The notes beneath the pieces are model-generated. The model was given only the letters and a program-made list of their open reading frames with translations. It was not told where the DNA came from and did not search any database. This document shows positions 1 to 10,097 of a stretch of 64,000 nucleotides of DNA, in pieces. Source of the DNA: Enhygromyxa salina (GTDB lineage: Bacteria; Myxococcota_A; Polyangia; Nannocystales; Nannocystaceae); NCBI RefSeq assembly GCF_000737335.2, contig NZ_JMCC02000022.1:29754-93753 (forward strand). Direction: 5' to 3'. A program made the translations under genes and the position numbers. Each line of letters starts with the position of its first letter. Position 1 is the first letter of the stretch.

Positions 1-81
1 ACTCTGTCCACCAGCTGTGTAGAAAGTGATGCTTGAATCTCGGTCCCTGTTGGGCGACCATTTGCGCTCGGGACAGCGCAA

Positions 82-3000
82 ATGCAGACTGGGACACTCG
101 TTCGACTTCGCCACAACCAGGGGCTAGGGCCCGCACGGCTGCTCGAGGCGAACCCACACGGTACGGTGTGGGTGGAGTTCCTCCATCGCGTTGGCGAGCG
201 CCAGGTGCAGGGGCAGCTCCTCGAAAGATTCCCCCTATATATAGGCCAGCGAGTCAGCATCACGTCGATGGAGGGTCGATTCGTCGTTCGCGAGATCCAG
301 GAGTTGAATGCCGACGACGAGTTGCGCCGCTGCGTCATTTCCGATGGCGATACTGACCAGACTTTGCCTGAGTCGATCCTCCTGCCAGTGCCCCCTTCCA
401 TCGACGATCCGGCCAGCTTCTTCGAAAGTCTGCAGTGGGACCAGCCCCATCACTTTTTTGCCCGGCTGAATCTCTCGTTGACGCGCACACAGTGGTATTC
501 GGTGTCCGAGGGCCTCCCAACCCTTCGGGGCGCTCGGGTCCGTCCCCTTGCCCATCAACTCTACGCCGCGCGCCGCGTGCTCGAGGCCCATTCTCCTCGC
601 TTCGTCCTGGCTGACGAGGTCGGGCTAGGCAAGACCATCGAGACCGGGTTGGTCATTCAGGCGCTGCTCGCTGCCGACCCAGACTTGCGTGTGCTGGTCG
701 TCGCTCCTGGCAGTATGAGTCGGCAGTGGTTGTGTGAACTCTACTTGCGCTTTGGTGGGCGTGCATTTGTACATGTTCCCGGTGACGTTGTCGGGGGCCC
801 ACCTGTGGCGGAACGCCGGCGACGGCTAGCTGCCCCGCGGCTCATCGTCTCGACGACGGCGCTACTTGTCGACGAGCCGTTCCGAAACGCGCTGGTGGAT
901 CTGCCCTGGGACCTCGTGGTCATCGACGAGGCTCACCAGATTTCACCGCAGCACTCCCTGTATCCGACGCTGCGGGAACTCTCAGCCCGTAGCACTGGTT
1001 TCCTGGCGCTCTCAGCAACACCGTCCAAACGAGAGGCTTGCGGCCTCACGGGCTTGCTGGCCCTCGTGGCACCCGACGCATATGCGCTGGACGACGGGGA
1101 CGCGCTCGCGGCGAAGTTGAAGGATCGACGTGACATCTGGCGGGCGCTGACGTCCACCGAAGACATTCTGGGCGCGGCCCGAAACTCCGAGGATGGAGCG
1201 CCCGACCAAGAGACCATCGAGTTCCTCGTCGATGACTGGAACGGCGTGCTGCCGGAAGAGCCAGAGGTCGCGCGGATGTTGAGTCGGGCCCGAGACGGCG
1301 AGGTCGAGGCGCTGGACGAACTCGTCGCCTATGTCCAGGAGCACTATCGGATCGATCATCGTATCGTGCGCACGCGTCGCCGAACGCTCGGCGTCCTGGG
1401 CACGCGCTTCGCTCGTCGGCAGTTGAAGTACCTCGAGTACGAGCCCTCTGCGCCCGAGATCCTGCTGGCCCAGCACATGGACAAGCTGGCCACACCGGAG
1501 GCCCAGACCGCAGCTCAGACTCTGCTTCGTATCTTGTTCTGGCGAGGGCTGTGTGCCACGGCCAAGACCTTCATCGAGTTGATCGAAGGGCGCGTTAGTG
1601 CACTTGAACAGGACGAGCATCACGACACCGATGCGTGCGCCCACGCGCTGACATCCGACCCCGGGCCAGGAGAACAAGAACAACTCGAGCATTTGCTTGT
1701 CATGCACACTCCCGCGCTACCCGAAGAGCGCGCGTGGCTGGAAGCGGCTCGCGGGCTCGCGCGGGAGTGGTTGGCGGCTGGATCGGATGCCTGTGCGCGG
1801 CATCGCGACGTGATGAAGTGGCTCGGCGAACTTTTGACGACCTCACCGAACGCAAAGGTCCTCGTGTTTGCTCAGGACCGTTCTACCGTGTGCGAATTTG
1901 TCGAAGTGCTGCGAGCCCATCACCCGCAATGGGGCGCGGAGGCATTCCATCACGCATTGGATGATCGAGAACTCGAGGAAGCGGCGCATCGTTTTCAGCG
2001 ACTTTCGCGGCACAGGATCCTGGTCAGTGACGAACTCGGTGGCGAGGGACGGAATTTCCAGATGGCAGCGTGTGTGGTTCACCTGGATACACCGTTGTCG
2101 GTCGGCCGTGTTGAGCAGCGGATCGGCCGACTCGACAGGATGGGTCGCGAGCCGGATTGCCCAGTGACGTCCATCGTCGTTCGCGGGCCCAGCCGTGTGG
2201 AGCGGGCACTACAAGACATGCACGAGTCGGCATTTCGCGTCTTCACCGACTCGGTGGGCGGCCTGGAGTTCGTCCTGCCCCGGCTCCAAAACATGATGTA
2301 CGCGGCGATCGGCAAGGGCGAGGACCTCGCCGAGATTACTCGGCAGATGAAGTCCGAAGTCGACTCGACCCTGGCCGAAGTCGACGAAGACTTTGAGTTG
2401 TCCTTGGATTCGTCGAGGAAGCAGCTCGAGCAGGCCCGGGAACTCGCCGAGATCTTTGAGGAGTCCGCCGACGACGGCGAGGAGCGCAAAGTGAGGCACT
2501 GGCTCGGAACGCTCGGAGTCGATCCTGGGCGTGACCGGCGCAAAATCAGGTTCAAGTGGACGGCAGAGACGCTGAGCGAGCCACTCTTGGGCTTCGACGC
2601 CGGCGATGGAAGCACACCTTTTGGCACTTTCGATCGCTCGGCCGCGCTCGCGGACGAGTCACTGCACTACTTCGCTCCGGGACACAAGCTCGTCGATGCC
2701 GCGCTAGCTGCTCTGTCCTCCAGCCGCCATGGCCGAGCGACGATGCTTCGCCGTGAGTTGGGCTCGCTACACCAAAACCAGATGTTCATCGTGCTCTTGG
2801 GGACCAGCCGCTTGGACGAGAGCGACTGGGAGGGCGAGGGCATCCCCACCGGACTCCAGACCAAGGCACATCGCTTTTTGTGGCCCTCTTCCGAGATCAC
2901 CTGTGTGCGAATCAGCGTCGACGTGGACGAGGAGCCCGAGATGGTGAGGGATCACGAGCTTCGCCAACGGCTGATTCGAATCTACGAGAGGGATACCGGC

Positions 3001-3315
3001 GATCGCGAGTTCACGGTCGATGAACTGCTCGAGGCCGTCTCGTCGCCGGGTCCATTGTGGACGGCCGTGCGAGGGGCGGTGTCCACCGGACTGGACGAGC
3101 TCAATCGAAATCTCGAGAGTCTCCGGGATGAGGCAGCCCAAGAGTTGGCCGAGATGATGAGCATGGAGATGGGCTATCTCCGCAACCAGATCCGCTTGGG
3201 GCTGCTCGACGCCCGTGACGCCCACCACGGACTGCAGCAGCGTGAGCGCTTGCTGCAGAGCGTCCGCCGGGCACGGATCGAACTCGAGAGCATCGCGCTG
3301 GTATTGGGCCGATAA
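82..3315 (+). CDS. dpdE: DpdE: SNF2/RapA-like DNA translocase of the Dpd system
   Basis: A 1077-aa superfamily 2 ATPase. The first ~75 residues resemble the Tudor-like start of RapA-type proteins (VRLRHNQGLGPARL). The motor core shows Walker A DEVGLGKT at 178-185, DEAH at 282-285, SATPSKRE near 310 and motif VI QRIGRLDR at 679-686, the pattern of SNF2/RapA translocases rather than processive helicases. The C-terminal ~350 residues are helical and acidic with no domain I recognise. It is followed 1 nt later by dpdF, so the two are co-transcribed. In Salmonella dpd clusters dpdE is one of the genes linked to restriction rather than base synthesis; a role here in moving along unmodified DNA is inferred. 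The ATG at 82 is used because the conserved start follows it directly. Only 81 bases lie upstream, so an earlier operon gene may be cut off. Confidence 0.82.
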   Translation: MQTGTLVRLRHNQGLGPARLLEANPHGTVWVEFLHRVGERQVQGQLLERFPLYIGQRVSITSMEGRFVVREIQELNADDELRRCVISDGDTDQTLPESILLPVPPSIDDPASFFESLQWDQPHHFFARLNLSLTRTQWYSVSEGLPTLRGARVRPLAHQLYAARRVLEAHSPRFVLADEVGLGKTIETGLVIQALLAADPDLRVLVVAPGSMSRQWLCELYLRFGGRAFVHVPGDVVGGPPVAERRRRLAAPRLIVSTTALLVDEPFRNALVDLPWDLVVIDEAHQISPQHSLYPTLRELSARSTGFLALSATPSKREACGLTGLLALVAPDAYALDDGDALAAKLKDRRDIWRALTSTEDILGAARNSEDGAPDQETIEFLVDDWNGVLPEEPEVARMLSRARDGEVEALDELVAYVQEHYRIDHRIVRTRRRTLGVLGTRFARRQLKYLEYEPSAPEILLAQHMDKLATPEAQTAAQTLLRILFWRGLCATAKTFIELIEGRVSALEQDEHHDTDACAHALTSDPGPGEQEQLEHLLVMHTPALPEERAWLEAARGLAREWLAAGSDACARHRDVMKWLGELLTTSPNAKVLVFAQDRSTVCEFVEVLRAHHPQWGAEAFHHALDDRELEEAAHRFQRLSRHRILVSDELGGEGRNFQMAACVVHLDTPLSVGRVEQRIGRLDRMGREPDCPVTSIVVRGPSRVERALQDMHESAFRVFTDSVGGLEFVLPRLQNMMYAAIGKGEDLAEITRQMKSEVDSTLAEVDEDFELSLDSSRKQLEQARELAEIFEESADDGEERKVRHWLGTLGVDPGRDRRKIRFKWTAETLSEPLLGFDAGDGSTPFGTFDRSAALADESLHYFAPGHKLVDAALAALSSSRHGRATMLRRELGSLHQNQMFIVLLGTSRLDESDWEGEGIPTGLQTKAHRFLWPSSEITCVRISVDVDEEPEMVRDHELRQRLIRIYERDTGDREFTVDELLEAVSSPGPLWTAVRGAVSTGLDELNRNLESLRDEAAQELAEMMSMEMGYLRNQIRLGLLDARDAHHGLQQRERLLQSVRRARIELESIALVLGR

Positions 3316-3316
3316 C

Positions 3317-5902
3317 ATGCGCCGCGACTGGTACGTCTTCGACTCGTTGTCCGACCTGCTCGACGCTCTGCATCGTGGCTGGCATCGTGGACCTCCCGAG
3401 GATCCGTCCACCCAGTGGCTGGATGCCGCGGTCGAGCGTGCCTGGTTCGCTTTCGCAGCCAGTGACGGGGTCGATCGTCTTGTCTGGCTCCGGGAGCTGG
3501 CTCGTCTGCATGGGGGCACTCTCGAGCTTGCAGTGGGCTTGATTGATCCCGTTGACGCCAAGTTGCTCGCACGCTTCGGGCTGCGCTCGAGTGTAGTGCA
3601 AGAGCACCTCGTGTGGCGGATCATGGATGCGGCCGAGGCCGCGCTGCCGGCTCGGCTGCGCGACCAACTCGCCGTGAGCCTGCCGGTGGATCCGCACCCT
3701 CGACGTGTGTCCCTCGAGGAGCCGCCGGACGGGGTATTGCTGCGCTGCTCGTCGCACGAGCAGTACCGAACCACGACACAGAAATCCGCAGTGCGTGCGT
3801 TGTGCACGATGCCGGCCGGGAAGAGCCTTCTGATCACGATGCCCACGGGCAGCGGCAAGAGTCTGTTGTTTCAGCTGGGTGTTCGGTGGTGGAACGAGCT
3901 CGCCAGCGGTCGAGAGCGCGCCTGCGTGCTCGTCATCGTACCCACGGTCGCGCTCGCGCTTGCGCACGAACACACGTTGCGACGCATCGAAGGGCTCGAA
4001 GGTAGTCAGGCGCTGACCGGTGCCCTATCGGGTCAGGAGCGCGACGAGCTGTTCCTACGTTTTCGCCGTGGAGAAGTCCCGATTCTTCTTGCAGCGCCCG
4101 AGTCCGCGCTGGGCTCGGCCCGGTCGGATCTGCAACGCGTTGCCGCGAGCCTGAGCGACCGCCCACTGGCAGAGCGCGGGCGTCTGGCCGCAGTGTTCGT
4201 GGACGAGGCACACATCATCCACAGCTGGGGGCGGAGCTTTCGACCAGACTTTCAGCGCCTCCCCGGTCTGGTTGAGCGCTTGCGGGCGAGCAATCCCTCG
4301 CTGCGTACGGTGCTGCTCTCGGCGACCGTCGGTCGAGAGGCCAAGCAACTGCTCCGTCGACAGTATGCGAAGGATCTGGAGATGCTCGAGGTCGCTGCCC
4401 AAGCGCCGCGAACCGAGCTGGATTTGTGCATCCACCACTTCGACGACGCCGGGGAGCGCGATGGTGCGGTCATCGACCTCGTTGACCTGTTCCCGCGGCC
4501 GATGCTGCTCTACACGACCGAAGTGGACGATGCCGAGCGGATTCACGCTGCACTATCGGCCCGGGGCTATCAACGTCTCGCCTGCTTCACCGGAAACACG
4601 GGTCCGCGCGAGCGCCAAGCCATCATCGACGGTTGGCAAGCGAGGAGCATCGACCTCGTCGTTGCAACCTCGGCTTTCGGCATGGGCATCGACAAGTCCG
4701 ATGTGCGCGCCGTCGTCCATGCGTGCCTGCCCGAGGACGCGGCTCGGCTGTACCAGGAGATCGGACGTGCCGGCCGCGATGGACACCAGGCCCTCGCGGT
4801 GGTGCTCTCGAGCCAACAAGACGAGGTGCTCGCCGTGCGCATGGGAACAGGGCAGGTGCTGTCGGTCGTCAAAGCCAAGGAGCGCTGGATGTCGCTTCTG
4901 GAGCAGGCCCGACGCGACGGGCCGATCTCGGCGGAGACGTTCGAGGTCAGCCTCGACGCGGAGCTCGAGCGTCTGCCTCCGCGCACCGGTCAGCACCATA
5001 TGAACTGGAACAGGGCGCTGCTCGTCCAGCTGCAGCGCTACGGGGCCTTGAAAGTGCTCGCCGTCGACGACACCCGCGACCGCTGGACGCTGCGCATGCT
5101 CGAGCCCGGCCTGCTCGATAGCGACACCGCGGCGCAACTCGTCGAGCAATATCTCGCCGCTCGGAGCAAAGAAACCCGTGCCGCGCATCGGCGGGTCGAC
5201 GCGCTCCTGCAGCTCGTGCGGGCGACCCAACTCGTCGGCGACAACACGGATGCTGCCGAGGACGAAGTGGAGGTCGCCGAGGATCCGCTCTTGGACTATA
5301 GCTGCCTCATGCTTGCGCTGTTCGAGCAGGTCGAGGATTCGCTCGAGATTCAAGAGCCTTGCGGGCGATGCATGTGTTGTCGGAAATGGAAGCAACAGCC
5401 GCCTGGCCGTGTGCGCCACCAGGGGGGCACGGCGGTCTGGACCACGCCGACGGTCGGTGATGACCCCTGGGCCGGAGCACGCGTGGCGTTTGCTCGAGAC
5501 CCGGAGTATCGCGATCTGAACAATGTGATTCGGGATTTGGTGCGGGTCGGCTTTCAGCAATTCATCGTGCCGGACGGACGAGCCATGGACACCGCGCGCG
5601 TGCTGGCTGAGTACGCGGGACATCCAGGCCTGGTTCTGGAGGCTCAGCAGATATTGACGGACGCGTGGCGGGCGATGCCGATCGCAACCGTGCTGTTCTT
5701 CGATCCCACGCTTGGAGAACGCGCGCGCACGATCCTCTACACGCGGACCCGCGATCACGTCCTGGCGACCCCACGCGTTGGGTTGCTGTTCGTTGCCCCG
5801 CACGATTTACAGCTTCAGGGCAAGCGGTTGAGCGCGATCGCTTCCGCCCACGGACCTATGGACATCGAAGATCTCGTCTATCATTCGGGAGCCCATTCAT
5901 GA
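3317..5902 (+). CDS. dpdF: DpdF: RecQ-like DNA helicase
   Basis: An 861-aa RecQ-family SF2 helicase. Seen directly: Walker A MPTGSGKS at 175-182, DEAH at 296-299, motif VI QEIGRAGRD at 480-488, and a Cys cluster CGRCMCC at 682-688, probably a zinc site. The N-terminal ~130 residues and the region after 700 match nothing I know and are probably Dpd-specific. The ATG at 3317 is 1 nt after the dpdE stop; an upstream ATG at 3215 would overlap dpdE by 100 nt and is not used. The end overlaps dpdG by 4 nt (ATGA). An unlinked housekeeping RecQ is possible in principle, but position and length fit DpdF. It presumably unwinds DNA for the restriction arm, which is inferred. Confidence 0.82.
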   Translation: MRRDWYVFDSLSDLLDALHRGWHRGPPEDPSTQWLDAAVERAWFAFAASDGVDRLVWLRELARLHGGTLELAVGLIDPVDAKLLARFGLRSSVVQEHLVWRIMDAAEAALPARLRDQLAVSLPVDPHPRRVSLEEPPDGVLLRCSSHEQYRTTTQKSAVRALCTMPAGKSLLITMPTGSGKSLLFQLGVRWWNELASGRERACVLVIVPTVALALAHEHTLRRIEGLEGSQALTGALSGQERDELFLRFRRGEVPILLAAPESALGSARSDLQRVAASLSDRPLAERGRLAAVFVDEAHIIHSWGRSFRPDFQRLPGLVERLRASNPSLRTVLLSATVGREAKQLLRRQYAKDLEMLEVAAQAPRTELDLCIHHFDDAGERDGAVIDLVDLFPRPMLLYTTEVDDAERIHAALSARGYQRLACFTGNTGPRERQAIIDGWQARSIDLVVATSAFGMGIDKSDVRAVVHACLPEDAARLYQEIGRAGRDGHQALAVVLSSQQDEVLAVRMGTGQVLSVVKAKERWMSLLEQARRDGPISAETFEVSLDAELERLPPRTGQHHMNWNRALLVQLQRYGALKVLAVDDTRDRWTLRMLEPGLLDSDTAAQLVEQYLAARSKETRAAHRRVDALLQLVRATQLVGDNTDAAEDEVEVAEDPLLDYSCLMLALFEQVEDSLEIQEPCGRCMCCRKWKQQPPGRVRHQGGTAVWTTPTVGDDPWAGARVAFARDPEYRDLNNVIRDLVRVGFQQFIVPDGRAMDTARVLAEYAGHPGLVLEAQQILTDAWRAMPIATVLFFDPTLGERARTILYTRTRDHVLATPRVGLLFVAPHDLQLQGKRLSAIASAHGPMDIEDLVYHSGAHS

Positions 5903-6801
5903 GCCTCCTGTCGGACACCCAAGGTCGCCCCGAACCCGTGAGGTCGCTGTTGCGGTTGCTCGACGCTCTGGGAGGGCGAGCGACGCGTGACGAGGTCGAC
6001 ACCTGGATGATGCCTGCATCATTCCGAAAGCACGGGGAGCGCAGCCTCTCGCAGGTGAGCCAGACGGTCGGCTGTGCGCGCAGTCTCGGCCTGGTCGAAG
6101 ACGATGGGGATGCTCTCGTGCTCAGCGTGGACCCAGCGCCGAACGGCATGGAGGCGTTTTTGGACCTCGTCCACGCGCGACTGTGCGATCCGCAAAACGA
6201 GGCGGACGACGTCTTGTTCAGGGCCTACGCCTGCGTGGTACTCGAGACGGAACGGACGGGCAACACCGACTGGTTGGCCCAGTCGAGCGCCGCGATCGCC
6301 ACCTCCATCAACAGGATCCTCGCGCACGGCGAGAGCGGTGCCCAGCGTGTCTTCAACAATACCAAGGCCCCGGCATGGCGTGCGTGGATGGTCGCGCTCG
6401 GCCTCGCCATCGAGGGCGGCAACACGCTACCGTATCTGTTTCCACAGCCAGCACAGCGCCTCATCCGGGAGTTGCCTGCCATCGCCGACGCGCACGGGCG
6501 CGGGGTAGAGATCCCAGCTGCGACGTTCATGGCCGAGATGGGCCGGCGCATGCCTTATCTCGACGGTGGTCAGGTTTACGCGCGCGTCGCCGCGCAGTTC
6601 GCCGAGGTGCACAGTTGGCGTTTGCGGGCGGGCTGGGTAACGACCGTCGTCAGCGAGGCGCTGCGAGATCTTCATGACGAAGGCACCATCGAGTTGGTCG
6701 CACGAGCCGATGCGGCGGACGCCCTGAGCCTGCATCGCGAGATCGGCAGTTCGCTGCGTTCCTTCGTCGGTGTCATCGTTCGAGATGAGGCAGACCAATG
6801 A
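5899..6801 (+). CDS. dpdG: DpdG: Dpd cluster protein, probable winged-helix fold
   Basis: A 300-aa soluble protein in the dpdG position, between dpdF and dpdH, overlapping each by 4 nt (ATGA at both ends). The first ~80 residues look like a winged-helix module: a short helix pair (LLRLLDALGG, then RDEVDTWM) followed by a Leu-rich recognition-like helix (SQVSQTVGCARSLGLV). The rest is alpha-helical. No catalytic motif is visible. dpdG of Salmonella has been tied to the restriction phenotype; its biochemistry is unknown to me. By context it may be a DNA-binding adaptor for the DpdH ATPase, which is inference. The ATG at 5899 is preferred over upstream in-frame starts because those lie deep inside dpdF. 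Name confidence rests mostly on position. Confidence 0.7.
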   Translation: MSLLSDTQGRPEPVRSLLRLLDALGGRATRDEVDTWMMPASFRKHGERSLSQVSQTVGCARSLGLVEDDGDALVLSVDPAPNGMEAFLDLVHARLCDPQNEADDVLFRAYACVVLETERTGNTDWLAQSSAAIATSINRILAHGESGAQRVFNNTKAPAWRAWMVALGLAIEGGNTLPYLFPQPAQRLIRELPAIADAHGRGVEIPAATFMAEMGRRMPYLDGGQVYARVAAQFAEVHSWRLRAGWVTTVVSEALRDLHDEGTIELVARADAADALSLHREIGSSLRSFVGVIVRDEADQ

Positions 6802-9800
6802 GCTTTCGCAACTACGCGTGCTGGAAAGTCGATGACGCGACAGCAATGCTCCGCACCGAGGCTCTCGAGAGCTCTCGGGCGGTGTTCATGGCCGTCCACT
6901 CGCCTATCCGCGATTTTCAGGTCGAGGGCGTGCTGGCGGGACTCCTCGATGAACGCAGCGAGACGGGGCTGTTGGATGCGCTCACGCGCCCGGACCACCG
7001 TCACCTGTTTTGTGTGGTCCAGGGTGAGCCTGGCTCGGGCAAGTCACATCTCATCCGTTGGCTGCGCTTTTGCTGGGAGAAACAGCGCAAGCAAGACCTG
7101 GTCTTGATGGTCCCCCGCAGCAACGGGAGTCTCGAGGGCGCCCTTCGGCACATGAAAGAGCGGCTCCCGGACCGCTACCAACATCTGTTTGCGGGTCTCG
7201 GTCAGGTGCAGAACACCACCTTGCAGGGCCGCGCGCGCGACTTCCACAGCAAGTTGGCCAACAGCCTCAGCCCCAACTACTTCTCCGGGGAGGCACCTGA
7301 ACATGCCGAGTGGGCAGAGAAAAATCAGCTGAGTCGCCTCATCGGCCACCACCAAGTGATCGAGCAGTGGTCGGCTCCCCGGCGGATACTCGAGACCCTC
7401 TCTGGTGGCTCGGAGCGCAACTCCCGGGTCGAGTCGTTCACGCTGCGAGACGTCCACGAACTCGCGCTGCTGCTTCGCTCTGTGCGGGATCGGACGATCG
7501 GCCCCAAAGCCCTGCAGGCGCGCCGAAAATTCGAGCTGGAGTCTGCACAACTTGGCCCGCTCTTGGACCAGAATCTGGACGGATCCGTCGACGCGGCAGC
7601 GGCCCTCGCGGTTGCGCCCATGCTCGTTCGCCTGCGGGAAGCCCTGGATGCACGCTTTAATGCCGTCGTCCAGGATCTGGTCGGGGTTGGCCGCGATGGT
7701 TTGGTGCGAGCCTTTCGCCAGTTGCGCAAGCATCTCGCCAAGAGTGGTCAGCGACTCGTCTTGCTGCTTGAAGACATCACCAGCTTTCAGGGCGTGGACA
7801 AGCAGTTGCTCGATGTGCTCGTCGCCAAGAGCGAGACCGAGGAACACGGCGGGGAGCTGTGTGATCTGCTCAGCGTGGTGGGCATCACGACGGACTTCTT
7901 CGATCAATCGATGCGAAGCTACGGCAACCTGCGAGAGCGCGTCTCGCTGCATGTGTATCTGGGCGACGCAACGGCCGGCCAGGCAGCGCAGAGCCTCTCG
8001 CTCACGGACTCTAGTGGTCGCCAGCGCTTCGCTATCCACTACCTGCGAGCCGTGCGGGCGGGAATCGACACGATCGAGCGCTGGGAGCAGAGCGGTCACG
8101 GAAAGCCGACCAACGCCTGCGTGGCCTGTCCACACCGCGGTCCCTGCCATCGTGCATTCGGCAGCGAGGACGGAGTGGGCTTTTACCCGCTCTCGCCTCG
8201 CGCCATCGATCGCATCTTCGAGTCACTGCGCGACCCCGCGGGCACCATGAGCCTGCGAACGCCCCGGGGCATGGTCCAAAATGTATTGTCCCCGCTGCTG
8301 CTGCACCCCGAGCGGCTGGAGAGGGGCGAGTATCCCCCGGCGAACCTCGAGGGCACCTACTTGCCCAAAGATGAGGGCTATCTGCTCGGACAAGTCGAGC
8401 GGATCCCGGCGATGTTGGACGACCCCGCCGATAGCGAACGCATGCGTCGCTTCATCGCGTGGTGGTCGTCCAGGGATCCTGGGGCACAGACCAGGCGCGA
8501 TGCCCAGGGGCGACTGCTGTTTGCGGAGATCGCCAAGGAAGCCTACGAGGCCTTCGATCTGTGCTGGCCGGGTGAGCCCGTCGAGACCGAAGGAGAGGAA
8601 CCTGACACCCCGGCTTTGATCGCGTTCGAGTCGAACGAATCTGCGCGCGCAGATGAGGTTCCCGAAGCAGACGCCGCTCCGGTTCCCTCTCCACCAGCAC
8701 TTCCAAAGTCCCCGCGGGCCAAGGATGACAAGGGCACGAGCGCACCGCACAAGGTCAGCCGCACGCAGATGGACAAGCTCCGCACGGAGCTCAAAGGTTG
8801 GTTCGAGGGAGGCAGGGTGAGCGACGACAAGAAGTGGTCGTTGCTGCTGATGGAGGTTCTCAACACGCTTCCGTGGCGCAGCCTCGACGTGCCCCACTGG
8901 CTTCAGCACAGGTTGTTCACGGACTCGACGGTCATGCTCGAGGGCTCGCGCAAGGCTAGTGTGCGGCACTTCGTGATCCCCCGAGTAGACTGGGTTCGAG
9001 AGGGGCTGGATGGCTGGCTGGCCCTGCGAACCCAAAGTGGGGGCGAGGTCGAGTACCACCGCAAGCGCGTGGCTCGGTTTCTTCGCAGGTTGAATGGACT
9101 CGTGCTCGCCCATGTCGAGAGCAAGAGTTTGGCGGCGTCCGAGGGCGGCGTGTGGAACCCAGCCGGGACTGCCGCGCAAGCCCTGTTGGCCCGGGCCTGG
9201 CTGCAGGGCCGACTGCCAGAGGATGCGTCTTTGGCCAAGCGCTGGGAGATGATCCTGGTTGAGGATCAGGGGGCGGCGCTCAGCGCCGCCAACCATACCC
9301 CTGGGTGGCAGGAAGTGATTCGCAAGGTCGGACACTACCTGGGTGTCTTTCGGCAGTTCGTACGGGACTGGGTCCAGCTGAGCCTCACCCCCGAGAAGGG
9401 AGACGACGGAATCGTCGATGCTGGCGCCATCGCTCCCGCGCTGGTGGCCTTTGGCCAGCGGCTCGCTCCAGATCTACCGCCACTCGAGCCCGTCCTTCCC
9501 AAGCAGCTGACCGAGTGGGTCTCAATCGCGGACGTGGGGCGAACCGTCCGCAAGATCATGCCGCTGCTTGCTCATCACGAGTTCAATCGCGTCAAGAAGG
9601 ACATCGAACTTCTCGAGTTCGCATGCGATCGCCGAAGTCTCCCGCAGTACTTCGTCGAGGTCGGCCAGACGATCGAGCAACTCCGGGCGATGGACAATCG
9701 AGCACCCCAGGCTCGGATCGAGGAGTGGCATCGCGTTCGGCGCTTGCTGACAGACAAGAACATGCTCGAGCCCAGCGAGGGCAGTGGACTGCGAAAGCTG

Positions 9801-10097
9801 GATGATTTTCTCGGCGACACCGATCCCGATGCTCGGGAGGCGTTGGAGAAGGCCGACCCCATCGACCAGTTGGCCTGGATCCTCAAGAGTCCCTACGACA
9901 ACCTCGTCCTGATGGCCTCGCAGGTGGAGATCGTGCAAGCGATCCTCGTTCAGCTCTGGTCCTACGTGTCGACCCTGCTGCAGGAGTCTCCCGGCGACGA
10001 CAGTGACGCCCCCGGAGCCCTCGACGCCGCAGGTACACGCCTGGGCTGCGCCGCCGAGCAACTAACCCGGGTGCTGACCAGCGAAGGGAAGTCGTGA
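6798..10097 (+). CDS. dpdH: DpdH: large P-loop ATPase of the Dpd system
   Basis: A 1099-aa protein with a Walker A GEPGSGKS at 76-83 and a hydrophobic strand ending in Glu-Asp (LLLEDIT, about 320-326) as Walker B. A Cys/His cluster (C441, C444, C450, H451) suggests a structural zinc. A low-complexity Pro/Ala/acidic linker lies around 600-660, followed by a long helical half. The layout, an early P-loop in a ~1100-aa mostly helical protein, recalls BrxC/PglY ATPases of BREX, a resemblance noted by eye only. It overlaps dpdG by 4 nt and abuts the next gene, so it is in the same transcript. Likely role: ATP-driven sensing or remodelling of DNA in restriction; this is inferred. Confidence 0.75.
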   Translation: MSFRNYACWKVDDATAMLRTEALESSRAVFMAVHSPIRDFQVEGVLAGLLDERSETGLLDALTRPDHRHLFCVVQGEPGSGKSHLIRWLRFCWEKQRKQDLVLMVPRSNGSLEGALRHMKERLPDRYQHLFAGLGQVQNTTLQGRARDFHSKLANSLSPNYFSGEAPEHAEWAEKNQLSRLIGHHQVIEQWSAPRRILETLSGGSERNSRVESFTLRDVHELALLLRSVRDRTIGPKALQARRKFELESAQLGPLLDQNLDGSVDAAAALAVAPMLVRLREALDARFNAVVQDLVGVGRDGLVRAFRQLRKHLAKSGQRLVLLLEDITSFQGVDKQLLDVLVAKSETEEHGGELCDLLSVVGITTDFFDQSMRSYGNLRERVSLHVYLGDATAGQAAQSLSLTDSSGRQRFAIHYLRAVRAGIDTIERWEQSGHGKPTNACVACPHRGPCHRAFGSEDGVGFYPLSPRAIDRIFESLRDPAGTMSLRTPRGMVQNVLSPLLLHPERLERGEYPPANLEGTYLPKDEGYLLGQVERIPAMLDDPADSERMRRFIAWWSSRDPGAQTRRDAQGRLLFAEIAKEAYEAFDLCWPGEPVETEGEEPDTPALIAFESNESARADEVPEADAAPVPSPPALPKSPRAKDDKGTSAPHKVSRTQMDKLRTELKGWFEGGRVSDDKKWSLLLMEVLNTLPWRSLDVPHWLQHRLFTDSTVMLEGSRKASVRHFVIPRVDWVREGLDGWLALRTQSGGEVEYHRKRVARFLRRLNGLVLAHVESKSLAASEGGVWNPAGTAAQALLARAWLQGRLPEDASLAKRWEMILVEDQGAALSAANHTPGWQEVIRKVGHYLGVFRQFVRDWVQLSLTPEKGDDGIVDAGAIAPALVAFGQRLAPDLPPLEPVLPKQLTEWVSIADVGRTVRKIMPLLAHHEFNRVKKDIELLEFACDRRSLPQYFVEVGQTIEQLRAMDNRAPQARIEEWHRVRRLLTDKNMLEPSEGSGLRKLDDFLGDTDPDAREALEKADPIDQLAWILKSPYDNLVLMASQVEIVQAILVQLWSYVSTLLQESPGDDSDAPGALDAAGTRLGCAAEQLTRVLTSEGKS

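Noticed and set aside
1..81. Possible end of an upstream dpd gene
   Set aside because: Too short to identify any protein; no motif seen.
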